Positions 34,625-46,225 of a stretch of DNA of 64,000 nucleotides are shown in pieces. This stretch comes from Cyclina sinensis (taxonomy: Eukaryota; Mollusca; Bivalvia; Venerida; Veneridae), in contig JAAONU010000001.1 of assembly GCA_012932295.1 (NCBI GenBank), positions 19,406,120 through 19,470,119 of the forward strand, in the 5' to 3' direction. The position numbers and the translations under genes were made by a program. How positions within the stretch are numbered: position 1 is the stretch's first letter; each line of letters opens with the position of its first letter. The notes beneath the pieces are model-generated. The model did not search any database, was not told the DNA's origin, and saw only the letters and a list, made by a program, of their open reading frames with translations.

Positions 34625-36959
34625 GTATACATGCATGTAAAAAGAAAAAAAACAGGAAACCGAAACAGAGTTATTTCATGAAACAGAATAATGAAAATAA
34701 GGTGTTACTTTCGGCTGGCTTTTTTCTCTTTACACCAGAAATAGCCTGGTCAATAATTAAAATAAAATATCATATTTATCGCGAAAACTGGAAAGGGAGA
34801 TTATAGCCTGAGCACCGGTTATATGTAAACTAAGTACGAATGCGTTATGTTGTAGTTGGGGTTAACAAATCGCTGTTCTATGGAGAAGATTGCATTTTTA
34901 GAAACAATTTCATTTTATCTTCAAAAACACTACTTTTTACTTGTTTCTCAACTTTGTTTACTGTATTTAGTTAAAAAAATAGCAGCACCAATATTCACTG
35001 GACAGTGGGACTACTGATTTGTAATTTTTTACTGGACCGTCAGTCATTTTGGTGGACTGGGCCTTCGGTCCGGCATCTAAATTCGAAGACTGGTCACTAG
35101 CCCAACTGGTCTGAGAAAAATTAGCAGCCGATCACCTTATTTTGTGAAAAAGAAATGACTGAATTTCAAATGGAACATCTCATTTATCCTCGATCCAGGC
35201 AATAAAATTACAAAATAACTAAATTAATCATTATTCTTGACTTTACTTTCCACTTTAAAAGTTTAAACATATTCAGGCTAGTAGATATTGGTAACCACTC
35301 GCCTGAATGGCTTGTGGTTTTCTGGCCCTAAAGTCTTTGACTGTAATTCAGTCATTTCATTGTCATCCTCATCTGACAACCAGTCTTTACAGGCCAGTTG
35401 GGCTTGTGACTTGGAAAATTATACAGGTCCGACCAAAATTCTACTAGCCAAGGGCCACTGGGATACCAACAAATTCGCAGGCTGAAAAAATTCAACATGA
35501 AAGTATTTAGAATAAGTTATTACAGTCTGGTTAACTTTGTGTCCAGAGTCAACCCTAGTTCTTTTCCATGCTTATTAAGTTTATCTGAAAGGATTTGTAC
35601 AGGTGGTAGAAATTGAAGACTTGCATTCTTCCTATCAGCCAACAACAGCCTTGCTTTTAAAGTATTGAAAACAAAAGTAGCTATCATAGTATAATGTCTC
35701 ACTGATGCCTCCTGCACAGTTATGTTATTTTACATTGTGGGGGATAGTGCAAGATATAAAACTGAATGAATAAATGAATGGAGTTTTATGGATTGTTGAC
35801 AACTCCGGTCATTTTGGGTGCAAATGATAACACGATACAGAAAGCAAACCATTCCAAAGACACCTCTAGTTCTTTTCCATTTGCTTCTAATATACATAAA
35901 TCACAAATCTGGAAATCCAACTCATACAGGATATACCTGAATGGGGGATGGCATTTCTGAGTCAGACTTGATACTTTGTTCACTTATATATGTGGTGATC
36001 TGGAACATTTCTTGGTTTTGGTCAATAAACTTTAAAAAACACACACACAAATACAAGGAAAATAATCAAACATAAACAGAAGTGGTGTCTTTCTTACTTT
36101 CAATATCCTTTCTCTTCAGGATATATACCTCTGATGGGCAGTATATTTAGGGCACATGAAAAATATCCAAAATGAAAGTGAATGCCTCAACATCTCTTAC
36201 TTGTATATAAGAAAGTGACTCTCCAAGGCTGACTAACTGAAAACAGTTGAAATTTAGTGTTTATCCTAGTTTTTCATGAACTGGAAAGCTACAAAATTCT
36301 CAGATTTTACCTTTCTTCTCCTTTGAATATGTACATTTAATTAAGTAATATTACTTAGTATGCTTCATTTAGTTACCATGTAAGTGCTGAGATACTAACA
36401 AATTTTGTCAAAAAGTTAAGTAGAAAAAAATTTAGCAATACAGAACATACATTCAGTCATTAAGCAAGCTTCCTCCTTTTTATGGTCGGTATGTAGTAGA
36501 TTGTTCTATTAATGTAGAACCTTGATGGCAATTCTTAGTCAATTAACAGACTGACACTTGAGTTAGTGAACAAAATACAAGGCAACAGTAAATAAATCAT
36601 TTAAGGAATAAAGTTTTGAAAATCATTCATAAAAAAACCCACCTCATAGAGCAAAATAAAAGACGAGTATCCAAAATAAACAAACATAACGAATATTATG
36701 AAAAGTGACGAATAAGGGTTGAAAGTTTTGTGTACGACGTCACGATTTAACATGTTACTGTATCAGTGCTACTGGTGTCATAACAATAAAAGGAAAATTA
36801 AATCATTCAATACCTTCCAATGTATTTTCGTAGAAAATTATCTTTCATGCCTTGGCTTTGCCTCACAGATACGAAACCATCCTATATCAACAGGAAATTT
36901 ATTTCGCCTTAGAACTGTCAAATATCAATGGAAGTTTGTGCACTTCCTGTTTTAGTTGA

Positions 36960-36967
36960 TGACGTCA
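36960..36967. promoter_or_regulatory. CRE-like palindrome TGACGTCA
   Basis: Exact eight-base CREB/ATF consensus, followed by an overlapping cacatg. A second incomplete site (cgacgtcac) lies about 220 bases to the left. It is about 4.6 kb upstream of the DCUN1D3-like start codon on the correct side for its promoter. Confidence 0.25.
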
Positions 36968-37024
36968 CATGTCCTTTTGTGTTGGGAGGCCCGAACAAGA
37001 GGTTTGTACATATTTTTGGTCGCG

Positions 37025-37174
37025 TTAAACAGGATGAAACAAAGTTAAAACATTAAAAGTTATGTAAAGAACATTTTCATTTTTACTTGCAGCAAATATA
37101 GTGGTTAAACTGAATTAAACAGGACGAAACAAAGTTATAAGTCAAGAACATTTCATTTTTACTTGCAGCAAATG
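37025..37174. repeat. Diverged 90-bp tandem duplication
   Basis: ttaaacaggatgaaacaaag at 37025 recurs at 37115 as ttaaacaggacgaaacaaag. Both copies then run into catttttacttgcagcaaat. The second copy has internal deletions. Confidence 0.7.
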
Positions 37175-38119
37175 AATTAAAATTCCCGTGATAAAGTCTC
37201 ATGAATTCCCAACACGTATAGAGCCCATTTTGTTGTTGTTGTTTTTTTGTGTTAGTGTATGGTTCGACTTTCTTGTTGGGAAATGGGTGGAATATTTGTA
37301 CGTTTTCCTTACGGTATAGTCCGAAAAGACCAATTATCGAAATGTCTGGTTCAAAGGAGGTTGGTTATTCATTCCATATAATAATATAATAATCATTTGT
37401 ACTCTCGTACCAGAAATATTTATCAATTATACCCATGTTAGAAAAAGAAGTGAAATTGACATTGTTCATTATTATTATTAATAATTTATTTATTTTCTGG
37501 GTGTTGCATATCTATAGACCAAATGTCACACACACTTATCGCCTTTATTTTATTTATTTTTCCTAAAAAAATAAATTAAACATTAAAGTAAGAGATTGTT
37601 TAGCTTCATAGATTAACATTGATCCATGCATATACTCTCTTTTTCATTCATATACTGTATAACATCTGCGTAAATAGGTAAATAGTAAAGTTTTTTGTAT
37701 ACTATTATATAATGAAATAGAAGTAAGAACATAAACTGTGTAACGTTATATTAAAACTATTATTTCATAACCATTAATTATTCGCCCTGTAACATACCAG
37801 AGCTTGACTTAATAAAACGTGGAATCTCTGAATATCAGGGCCAAAATCAACAACACTGATCGGCTCCGGGCAGGATAAGAAATATTGCTATTGGCCCTCT
37901 TGTAACTCAATTTGATTGGCTTATAGACCAGGGCCGAAAAAATCGATATAGAATTGAATTTTAAACGGCAGCCATTTTTTCCCAAGTAAAAGAGTTTTAA
38001 GAATATTTGAAATTGTTCCATCGAAATCATACTGTTCAGCGGTACGAAGTGACCACCAAAAAGGTCGTGTACGGTTTTAGTATGGTATTTATGTTAAAAG
38101 CCGATTTGCTGTTTTTTAC

Positions 38120-39240
38120 AACTTGTGGTATCTGGTCAATGTGTACCAGAATCGACGTGAACCAGGTCGATGTGAACCACCTTCTTGGCCAATGTGTACC
38201 ACATATAGAATATATAGGGATTTATTGACGGTATAGGACTAAGTGTATAATTGTATTATAATTGAGGTAATTAAGTTATCAAAAAGTATTAATTTTCAGA
38301 TCTGAATAAAGAAACAAAATTAAAGCTTTATTAAACTGAAATGTTTTTTTATGAAAATAGAAATTGATGAAAAAGACAAAGGAATATAAAATAAATAATT
38401 GGTGTTTTTTTTCAAAATCAGTTAGTTTTAAATATAATTTATATATATCTTAACCATATTTAAAGTAATTAGAATTACTAAAGCTTGATTAAACAGAAAT
38501 ATAATTGTTTGAAAATAGACAAAAACTTTTTTTAAAAGTTAGTTTTGTTTTAATCAAACATAAAAAATGTTGATGAAAATCAAATATAAGGTAAAGTTGG
38601 AAAATTGAAAGTTATAGCTAGTTTTAAATATAATTTTAGATATATTTCAATTATATTTAAAGTAATCTGAATTATATTACTTAATATTTACAAATAAGAG
38701 TGTACCCAATTTAAAATTATTCTCAAAAACTACCCTTAAGATTAAATAGTTTATTATTTTAACAGAAAAACAAAATATTAAAGCTTTCTTTGCAAATCCA
38801 AATGTACTTTTGTATGTAAATGTTATCATTAACTGTATTTATATGTGAATTAAACTGCCTGTAATGTTAAAATTGTAAAGTTTGTGAATAAAAAAAAATG
38901 AAATGAAATGTTGTTTTGTTATGAGTCAATTCAGTTCATACTTCATGAATGCACACAATTTATGTTTTAAAAGTTTATCTTTATTTCCCCCATTAAATTT
39001 AACTGAAAAGCTGTTGAGAATCTATTTTACAGAAAGACCCAGATTTATATAAAAATAAATAAGTAAATTCTTTACCTGTTTGATCAGCAAAGGGAATTAA
39101 ATGCAAAGTGATAATTGCTACTATATTAACACAATTATCACCATTTAGACCTAACTTGATTGCCCCTATATTTTCTATGTGGTACACATAGTACAAGGTT
39201 CACATAGTCAGTGGTCCACATTGACCATAATTCACAACTG
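38120..39240. mobile_element. MITE-like element with about 95-bp inverted ends
   Basis: The left end reads acttgtggtatctggtcaat, then gtgtaccag ... ggccaatgtgtaccacatat. The reverse complement of the right end reads cagttgtgaattatggtcaa, then tgtggaccac ... actatgtgtaccacataga. Inside is about 900 bp of AT-rich sequence with several ttagttttaaatataattt repeats and no coding capacity. The arms show repeated gtgtaccac/gtgaacc words. Confidence 0.65.
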
Positions 39241-39327
39241 GTAACTCTCATAAACACAAGCAGACGACAGACGATGGAGGGCGAGCAAATTCTGGAATTG
39301 TTATGAAATTAAATTGTCATTAATTAT

Positions 39328-39441
39328 ATTGATATATACCCTGTTATTTGTCCTCGGGACAGTCGTATTGGCACTCGGCCTTCGCCCTCGGGTCCAATAC
39401 AACTGCCCTAAACAAATAACAGGACCTATATCAAATCAATT
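39328..39441. repeat. Foldback palindrome, about 114 bp
   Basis: Left arm attgatatataccctgttat then ttgtcctcgggacagtcgta pairs with the right arm containing caactgccctaaacaaataa then caggacctatatcaaatcaa. The loop is cactcggccttcgccctcgg. It resembles the palindrome at 55449-55580 in having a ggcc/cctt/cggcctt-type apex. Confidence 0.75.
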
Positions 39442-40894
39442 ATTTGATGACATATAATATTTGGTCTTTTTTGTAAGTGGCCTTTTTGGTAAGGGCTTTT
39501 TCAGTAATTGGCCTTTGTGGACAATATTTTTCCAAACAATCTGTGCTTCACAGTTGTTAAAGAAAATGTTTTTCCCAATACTTAACTTTTTACTGCCAAA
39601 AATCAATACTGACTACACTTATAATAATGATGATAGCTGCAGCAACAGTAGTAGTTGCATACGTATTTTAGAGTTTGGAATCTGAAGTCTAGAGCTCAAT
39701 ATACAGTAAGCAGGATATTAGCGTAAAAGATAACAGTCTGGACAAAAAAAAGAAAAAGAAAAGGAAAAAAAGGAAAGCTTGACAGACACGGATCAGAAAG
39801 AGGGAAGGGATCTCCTAGCTTATATTACGAATAAAAACTGCTGAACAAAACAATTTAATTTTATTTTGCAACTTCATAGATCACATTGGTTACATAAATA
39901 AAATTATAACAAAATATATAATATGTATAAGAATAAATAAATTCTGCACTTATGTTAAGACTAGTTCACATAACAATTTAGATATTAAATTGTAATACAA
40001 TTTACATATCAATAAACATATAATTAAAGTGTAACTACAGTTAAACTTTGATAAATTTTTACATATAAATTTTAAAAGAACCAGCTAAAATGACTATAGG
40101 TAGTGAGCATATTTCCAGTTCAATTCAGTCTACTTGAAATATATGTATTTGTAGTTATAACAATTTGTATAAAAACATTTACGTGTGTACCAAAAAAGAT
40201 TAAATTTAAAAAAAAACATAGGACTTAATAAAATAGATTAGATAAGTGTGACCTATGGTTACAAGGGTAGCCCATTAAGCCCGAAAGCTTATTTCCAATG
40301 GGGTCCATTTAACGAAATGGAAACACGATGGAACCGGAGATACACTATACCAATAGAATACAAAAAATACTATATAATAATCGATTCGTATCTTCCGTTT
40401 AAATTTATTCATTTTACATAGCTTTGGAAGCAAGTTCTTGCAACTTATATTGATCTCTCTGGATAGGAATGCAGCACGATTGAGAGAATAGTACATGTAT
40501 TTACTGATATTTTTGGTACTTATTACTCTTTCAGGTAGAAAATCTAGTTCAAGCATTTTGAAACACAGATTAAAAAACGTCACATCCGTTGTAATTACAA
40601 ATTATTTTGGCCTGAAAAAATGGTCAAATAAATGAATTTTAGGGGTACTAAGCAATGGAATTGCAGAGCATGGGTGAAAGAGTATTTGCTGCAGAGTGCA
40701 TACAAAAGAAAAGAATTCGAAGGGTATGTATTTGTAATGAATTCCATATTTAATGGTCTGGTTATTCTGTTGCAGGTGCTTCGAAATCGCTTCCTTAGAA
40801 ATTCAGCTGTCGTTTCTCAATAAATGATATTGATCGACTTATTATTTACTTGTTACTATTGTTACCATAACTTATTTGCAATTGTTTAAGGAGA
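39442..40894. other. Non-coding stretch
   Basis: AT-rich with a purine-rich tract at about 39745-39780. No exon, RNA gene or defined element seen. Confidence 0.4.
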
Positions 40895-41172
40895 AAAGTT
40901 GTAGCTCAACTCATTATTCCGACTTCTGACTGCCGACAAATTGGATTGTCAATCTTGACGATCCCGGTTCAACCCCCATTAGGGCCGGAAAATTTCTCCA
41001 TGATAATTGATCTGTAAGTCATTTGTCCCTCACCTCTGAAGCAACTGAGGAAGTAGTCAGCCACTTGGGAAGAAATTGGTTAGTAAAACTGGTTGTATAC
41101 CCAGGAACACCGGTTAGGTGGACTGACCGTCGGGATATGACCTTAGCTGTTAAACCCCAATAAAATCAAACC
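40895..41172 (+). mobile_element. tRNA-derived SINE with gttaaaccccaataaa tail
   Basis: An A-box-like tgtagctcaact at about 40900 and a B box GGTTCAACCCC at 40966-40976 sit in a tRNA-like head. The body includes caactgaggaagtagtcagc and ggttgtatacccaggaacac. The 3' end is gttaaaccccaataaaatca, a tail type I know to be common in bivalve SINEs. Presumably transcribed by polymerase III and moved by a partner LINE. Confidence 0.7.
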
Positions 41173-41559
41173 GACTTCTGACTTTGTGGTTAACTCTGTT
41201 GTAACTCAGGGAAAATGGTCAATGGAATTCAACCCTGACAAGTGTGAAGTACACAGAATTCACAGGAAAAAAAAAAACTGGTTTTCCTACAGTACGCGCC
41301 AGGAGGAACTCTCGTTTTCCTCGAGGTCGTCGCGGACTACCCATTCCTTAAAACGCGACCAAATCCGCTGCATTTCGAGGATCACCGCCGCGGACATGGT
41401 CACCAAATATCGCGGCGGATGTCCGCTAAATGGTTCCGCGAACTTTTTCACAGGTAAGAATTGACGTATCGAGGCTCACAAAGTTCCTGATTACACGCAT
41501 TTCGGCGAATTTTACGCTTTAAAATATCATTTAAATGTATTAAACTCTCATTCTGATGC

Positions 41560-41832
41560 CAGGGTGTTCGGTAGACTCTGAAACTCAAGGGTCAATGACC
41601 CATCAGATAAAACTTTCAAGGGTCAAACTGAGATTCTGAAGGGTCAAACTGAAATTTTCATGGGTCAAAGTTATATTTACAATCCTCTTTAAATTCAGGT
41701 TGAAACAGTGTTTATAACACCTCATTAATCTGTGGGGTGTTTTTTTTTTTTACTTTTTTTTGGGGAAGGGGGTCAGTGCCCACTGGGTGGGACAATTGGA
41801 ACTATCATTATGACTATCACTAGTATTCCTCA

Positions 41833-41887
<55 letters not shown>

Positions 41888-42784
41888 ACTTATAATTGCA
41901 TGTGAACAAGGCCCTAGCCTCTTTTTTCTTTGATTTATGTTTCAACTTATTACTGGCCAATGTCAATACTTACTATTTTAGGCAGGTAAGAAATTATGCA
42001 GAGTTAAGGCTTTGTATGTTTATATTTTCTTAGATGCAAACTGGTACTTATAATCAAATTATGACCACTGATCTTAATAAATTGACTTTATGATGTAAGT
42101 CTGCCTTGTAAAGAGTCTCAAAGACTCTGTTTTCTATAAATAATAAAATACGACGATGTCGCGGAAATATATGACAAACGGAATTTATCCGAGATTTTCA
42201 CTCGCTGCTTCATGTTTTATGAACTTACTATTAGCTGTCATTCACATAAAACGTAAAGTAAATATCGTGAAGCATAACTGAGTGCATAGGCAGTCAAAAG
42301 TAATGCTATCAACCATCAAAATTTCGCATATTTTTTTCTCTTGCCGATGAGGATTTTTTGCCGTTTCTCGGGGAAAAATATATACTCAGACAGGTGGGGA
42401 AAGGGGTCAAATGTCGCCAGATATTTTGGCCAAAAGTAACACTGTTAATTGTATTTCATGTCTGACTTTGGTATCGATTTTTTTCTATAACTTCTCGCTC
42501 TCAGATTATGACCACGTGCATGTTGACCGCTGATTGGCTGAAACCACTTCAGTGTGGAAACTTCACCCCGCCTACTTTACCTGTATGCGGAAAAAATCCT
42601 TTTCAAGTCTCTTTAGCAACAACATTTATTGACATTGATTGACAACAAGCAAGTCTTCATGCAGTCGTGGATATTTTCACGAGTCAAATATGACTCGTGG
42701 GCTGATTTTATGACGGGTCAAATGAGTGTATTTGAGAATTTTCACGGGTCAAGACCCGAGACCTCGGGTCAAACGGACACCCTG
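41560..42784. mobile_element. CAGGGTG-ended DNA transposon, 5-bp TSD (hAT-like)
   Basis: The left end cagggtgttcggtagactct and the reverse complement of the right end, cagggtgtccgtttgacccg, are inverted. GATGC flanks it exactly on both sides (41555-41559 and 42785-42789). The related element at 60505-61966 carries the uninterrupted site ttctgatgcatttg at 61381-61394, so the insertion and its 5-bp duplication are directly supported. The arms carry several aagggtcaaac/cgggtcaa words. Inside are a 53-base A run (41834-41886) and no transposase. CAGGG ends are typical of hAT elements, and 5-bp duplications occur in some hAT groups. Confidence 0.75.
41834..41886. repeat. (A)53 homopolymer
   Basis: An uninterrupted run of 53 adenines inside the CAGGG-ended transposon. 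Length is prone to sequencing error. Confidence 0.9.
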
Positions 42785-43236
42785 GATGCATTTGTTTACA
42801 AATGCTCGTATTTGTTAACGGAAGGAATGACAATTCAAAACCGAAAGTAATTGTTGCTTCTCGGAACAGCTGACCCTATTTTCAGAAAATAAATTGACTG
42901 GTTTCCGAATTACACGTGGTAAAACTGCTTTCCTGTATTGAAAGAAAACATACAACATGTAAACCATACTGCGACATCTGTATCGTCTATGCGCTTGACA
43001 AAATTATTGATCGATTTTGCTATACAATAACGAGCGTTTTCAACGATGTAAGCTTGCACAGCAAATGTATTAGAAATTTGGTTTTAATTTTACCAAATGT
43101 CACAGAATTGGCAGACGTAAAATGCACAGTTTCATTACGGTCATTTCACTAAATGTTTAGCTTATCCAGGTGAGTTATGACCCTAATTATTTTCGCGTTG
43201 GTCGTCAAATATCGCCGAGATATTTCGCGATGTCGA

Positions 43237-43336
43237 NNNNNNNNNNNNNNNNNNNNNNNNNNNNNNNNNNNNNNNNNNNNNNNNNNNNNNNNNNNNNNNN
43301 NNNNNNNNNNNNNNNNNNNNNNNNNNNNNNNNNNNN
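43237..43336. other. Assembly gap, 100 N
   Basis: Exactly 100 ambiguous bases, the usual placeholder for a gap of unknown length. It falls at the right subterminal part of the pogo-like copy. The first bases after it (atgtgtacat) match the corresponding region of the second copy at about 61937-61946. Confidence 0.98.
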
Positions 43337-43811
43337 ATGTGTACATTTTTAGACTTTTCAGGTTACCCATACTATTCATTAAAAGAAATTCAGTGAGATG
43401 TAGTAATATTTGCCCAAAATCACGTATTGAAATAAGATAAAATAAATTAATCAGCGTTCACAAAAAGGGCATTCACTGTCTTGATTTGACAAATGCTGCC
43501 TCACAATACTTTATATTTAAGTCCTGCTGATGGACGGGCAAACATACGGACTGCTGAATAAAACTTTAAACAAGTTTGGTGTAAAATAAACTCCTCCTTT
43601 TAGTGTGTGAAGAATTCTTCTTACACTGCTCTCTTACAATGTATTCAATAAATGGACGACCGACACGGGTTAACATGCAAAAGTTCTTTGTGCGTTTTGG
43701 TACTCGCTCGAATTTGTCGGTATTATTACACTTCAGTTATTATAAAATGGTCAAATGCATATCATGCAAATTCTGAATTATGAATACTTACTTTTGTCAT
43801 GTGCATTGTAG

Positions 43812-45233
43812 GACTGGACACACTTGCTTGCTAAATAATCCACATATATACAACAATGAGGAATGGAACGAATACACAAGCCGATTGCCCGGAGAAATCC
43901 GAAGTATAACAGAGCAGTGTATCGATGTGAACAATGGACAAACGTTCAGAAATGAAGATAAAGAATCAGCACTGTGCAACGTAAGGATTTTGTGTGACGA
44001 AATGAAGAAACAAATGATTTGAAGTATTAGCAGTGTCCATAACTAAGAATTTATTAGTCAGTCTATATTTTTGTTTAAGTTCTAGAACAATCCGATGGGT
44101 TAAAGTAAAAACATTTAAGGTTGTGATTGACATTTAATACGAAAGCAGATTCAATCGTTTCGCTTTCAACTTTCGTAACAACACATCCCCCCCCCCCCCC
44201 CGAAACACACATATAAATAATTAAAATTGTCAGATTATTTAGATGACTTAATTGTAAGTTTCAAATAAACTTAAATTACTTTTTTTATCATGATTCTTTT
44301 TTACTGACAGGCTTATTTTGCATTTTTATGTATTTATTCCTTTTATTTATTTATTATTTTGGAATATCATGTAAAGTTTTATAATAATACCGACTGTGCT
44401 TTTTACAATATCAATGTAAATAAATATGTCATGAGTAATACATATTGTCTTTAGGACGTGACGGATCCTGATTTCTGCTATGACATGGGATGTGTCAGTG
44501 GAAGTGGCTGTACTTACCTTGTCGCTGCCGACGGAACAACATGTGGTCTGCCATCTGCTAAGAAGGTAGTATTACATCCTCGATCAGAAATGGCATGCAT
44601 ATATCAATAGTTGAAATGGACAGCTTATATTTATACTAAAATTTTCAGTATTGGTATGACCTCTCTTCGGCTAAAAATAAGTAAACATTATATGTACATT
44701 TGACTTTTATTAAGAGTGCGTATTAGTTTAATCCTACAAGAAGTTCTAAAAAATGAATAATTTACAAAGAAATGACATATATTGCATTTATATTTTAGTG
44801 GTGTATGGCTGCGAAGTGTGTTTCAAAACCAGGTAATACTTATTAAGACTTCAAACCAGTCTGCTTTTATAAAAGCTTCTTTCCCCATATAATTAACGTG
44901 ACATTCTTCTTAAGACTAGAATATCTTTTTATATCAAAACTTAGTCCAAACATCTTTCTTTTATTTCTTAATTCTTTAAATTTCTTAGAGTAACACTTAA
45001 AAAAGTTGTCCAATTGTTTTATTCTAAGTGACCAGATGATATTGGCAGTGATTGCTTTTTGCATCACTTTTGTCATCGTGCAGTTAACATGTACATATTT
45101 ATTTTAACAGACAAATTTTATGTACCGAGGTTTCCGTTATCTAAATATAAAAGTGCAACACTTGTTGTTATTCAGTCAATTTGTCATAGCATTTTTATTA
45201 CAGGGGACTCAGTTACACCTGAAACAACTGGAG
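43812..45233 (+). CDS. ADAMTS-like protein, cysteine-rich domain exons (partial)
   Basis: Four consecutive exons have agreeing phases: 43812-43980 (acceptor cattgtag, donor GTAAGG), 44455-44565 (acceptor tctttag, donor GTAGTA), 44799-44832 (acceptor tattttag, donor GTAATA) and 45204-45233 (acceptor attacag, donor GTAAGT). The joined protein has the cysteine-rich pattern that follows the protease domain of ADAMTS-type reprolysins: EQCIDVNNGQTF, then FCYDMGCVSGSGCTYL, then AADGTTCG and WCMAAKCVSKPG. In known family members this module lies in secreted extracellular metalloproteases and helps substrate recognition. The catalytic HExxHxxGxxHD domain and signal peptide are not in view. They may lie upstream across the gap, or this may be a partial paralogue. 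A strong acceptor before 45707 could join in phase to a short tail ending at about 45741. Confidence 0.7.
44187..44201. repeat. Poly-C run
   Basis: A homopolymer of about 15 cytosines in the first intron of the ADAMTS-like exon set. Possible sequencing difficulty. Confidence 0.85.
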
Positions 45234-46225
45234 GTAAGTGAAAGCTATGAGAGAAAACATAGTATACGAACTTTAGGAAGGTTTATGTTCTTCACCAGTT
45301 TAACGGATAAGTTTGAGGTAAGTTAAAGGTTATCACTTGTTTTGATATGTCTGTCTTTGGAAAGTGAATACTCCAAAAACGTCTTCAGCACTAATGCGTT
45401 GAACACAAAGCCTAGCAGAGTGTGTATTCCAGTCAAGTTGTTTAAAACACATATCAAATTCAAACAAGCAATTTTAATAACAAATGCAAGATACGTTCAG
45501 GCAATCTGATGCTAAAACCACCCTGAATCGCCTATAACATGCATAAATATTTAACTGAATATCTTTTTAATACTACTAATACTACTACTAATAATAATAA
45601 TCATGATAATAATAATACTAATAACAATAATAATGTAGGCCGTGCCGATTATCAACAATGTGTTTAAACTTAACATTTTTTTTTGTAATTTATATTTTAT
45701 TTCCAGGGTTTCACATACATGTATACAAGTACTGTGCATAATATATAATATATATATGTAAAATTAATATAAGTGTTTGTTTTTAACAATTAAACTTCGT
45801 AGATACCATAGACTTATCTGTCTATATTTGACATACATTCTATCTACTTCATAATTTAAGAAAAAAAAAAATTTCACAAAAATATGGAAAGGGAGACTAT
45901 CCACTTAAGTCAATTATTTAGTTATTATGCTCATTTGTCTCCCTTTACACAATCTTTTTGCAAGTATTTAGAAACCTGGAATAATGCTAGATTGAAAAGA
46001 AAAATTTAAAAAGGACAAAATGAGCTCAGTGAGTTTTTCTTTCTAAGAAAGGGGATAAAAGAAAAAAATAGGGGGATTGGGAGGAGGGAGAGGGGATGGG
46101 TTAGAAGTGCAAGTCAAAAAAAAAAAAAAAAAAAAAGCAATAACAAAACAAACAAAAAGTCAGTTTAACAAAAAAAAACAACAAAAAACAAAAATTAAGA
46201 ACTGATGAACAACTTTCTAAAAGAA
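45234..46225. other. Downstream flank, microsatellites and LINE 3' region
   Basis: Contains a degenerate (TAA/TAC)n stretch at about 45570-45640 and a possible terminal exon of the ADAMTS-like gene at about 45707-45741. From about 45890 a purine-rich sequence with poly-A runs (46118-46138) follows; on the minus strand this is the 3'UTR side of the LINE. The exact LINE 3' end is not identified. Confidence 0.4.

Larger units (their letters stand above)
33741..35115. mobile_element. Composite DNA element with ccagttgggctagt inverted ends
   Basis: The left end ccagttgggctagt (about 33749) matches the reverse complement of actagcccaactgg at about 35096-35109. The interior carries repeated gactggaccgaatg and tggaccgt phrases near both ends. 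It is interrupted by a 75-bp tandem duplication (34050-34199) and a fragment of the element seen at 784-1197 (34535-34624). Related sequence (ctagtagaattt, ccaagtcac) also lies outside, to about 35460, in rearranged order, so the boundaries are approximate. Confidence 0.45.
35116..38119. other. Non-coding stretch with repeat fragments
   Basis: No supported exon. A block at about 35764-35815 (gaatggagttttatgg, then ttgttgacaactccggtca) recurs at 56842-56890. A CRE-like palindrome TGACGTCA lies at 36960-36967, near a slightly GC-richer stretch (36720-37020). This could be a promoter region, possibly for the DCUN1D3-like gene, but there is no direct evidence. Confidence 0.35.
41288..43236. mobile_element. 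pogo/Tigger-like non-autonomous element, copy 1 (right end in gap)
   Basis: Starts TA then cagtacgcgcc, followed by a GC-richer subterminal region full of cgcgg and cgcgac words. The interior (42790-43140) is clearly homologous to 61385-61690, with shared words atttgttaacg, aacagctga, ttattttcagaaaat and cgatttt. A different transposon (41560-42784) is inserted within it. The right subterminal region (cgccgagatatttcgcgatg) runs into the assembly gap. The TA-cagta terminus suggests a Tc1/mariner, pogo-type mobiliser. Confidence 0.55.
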
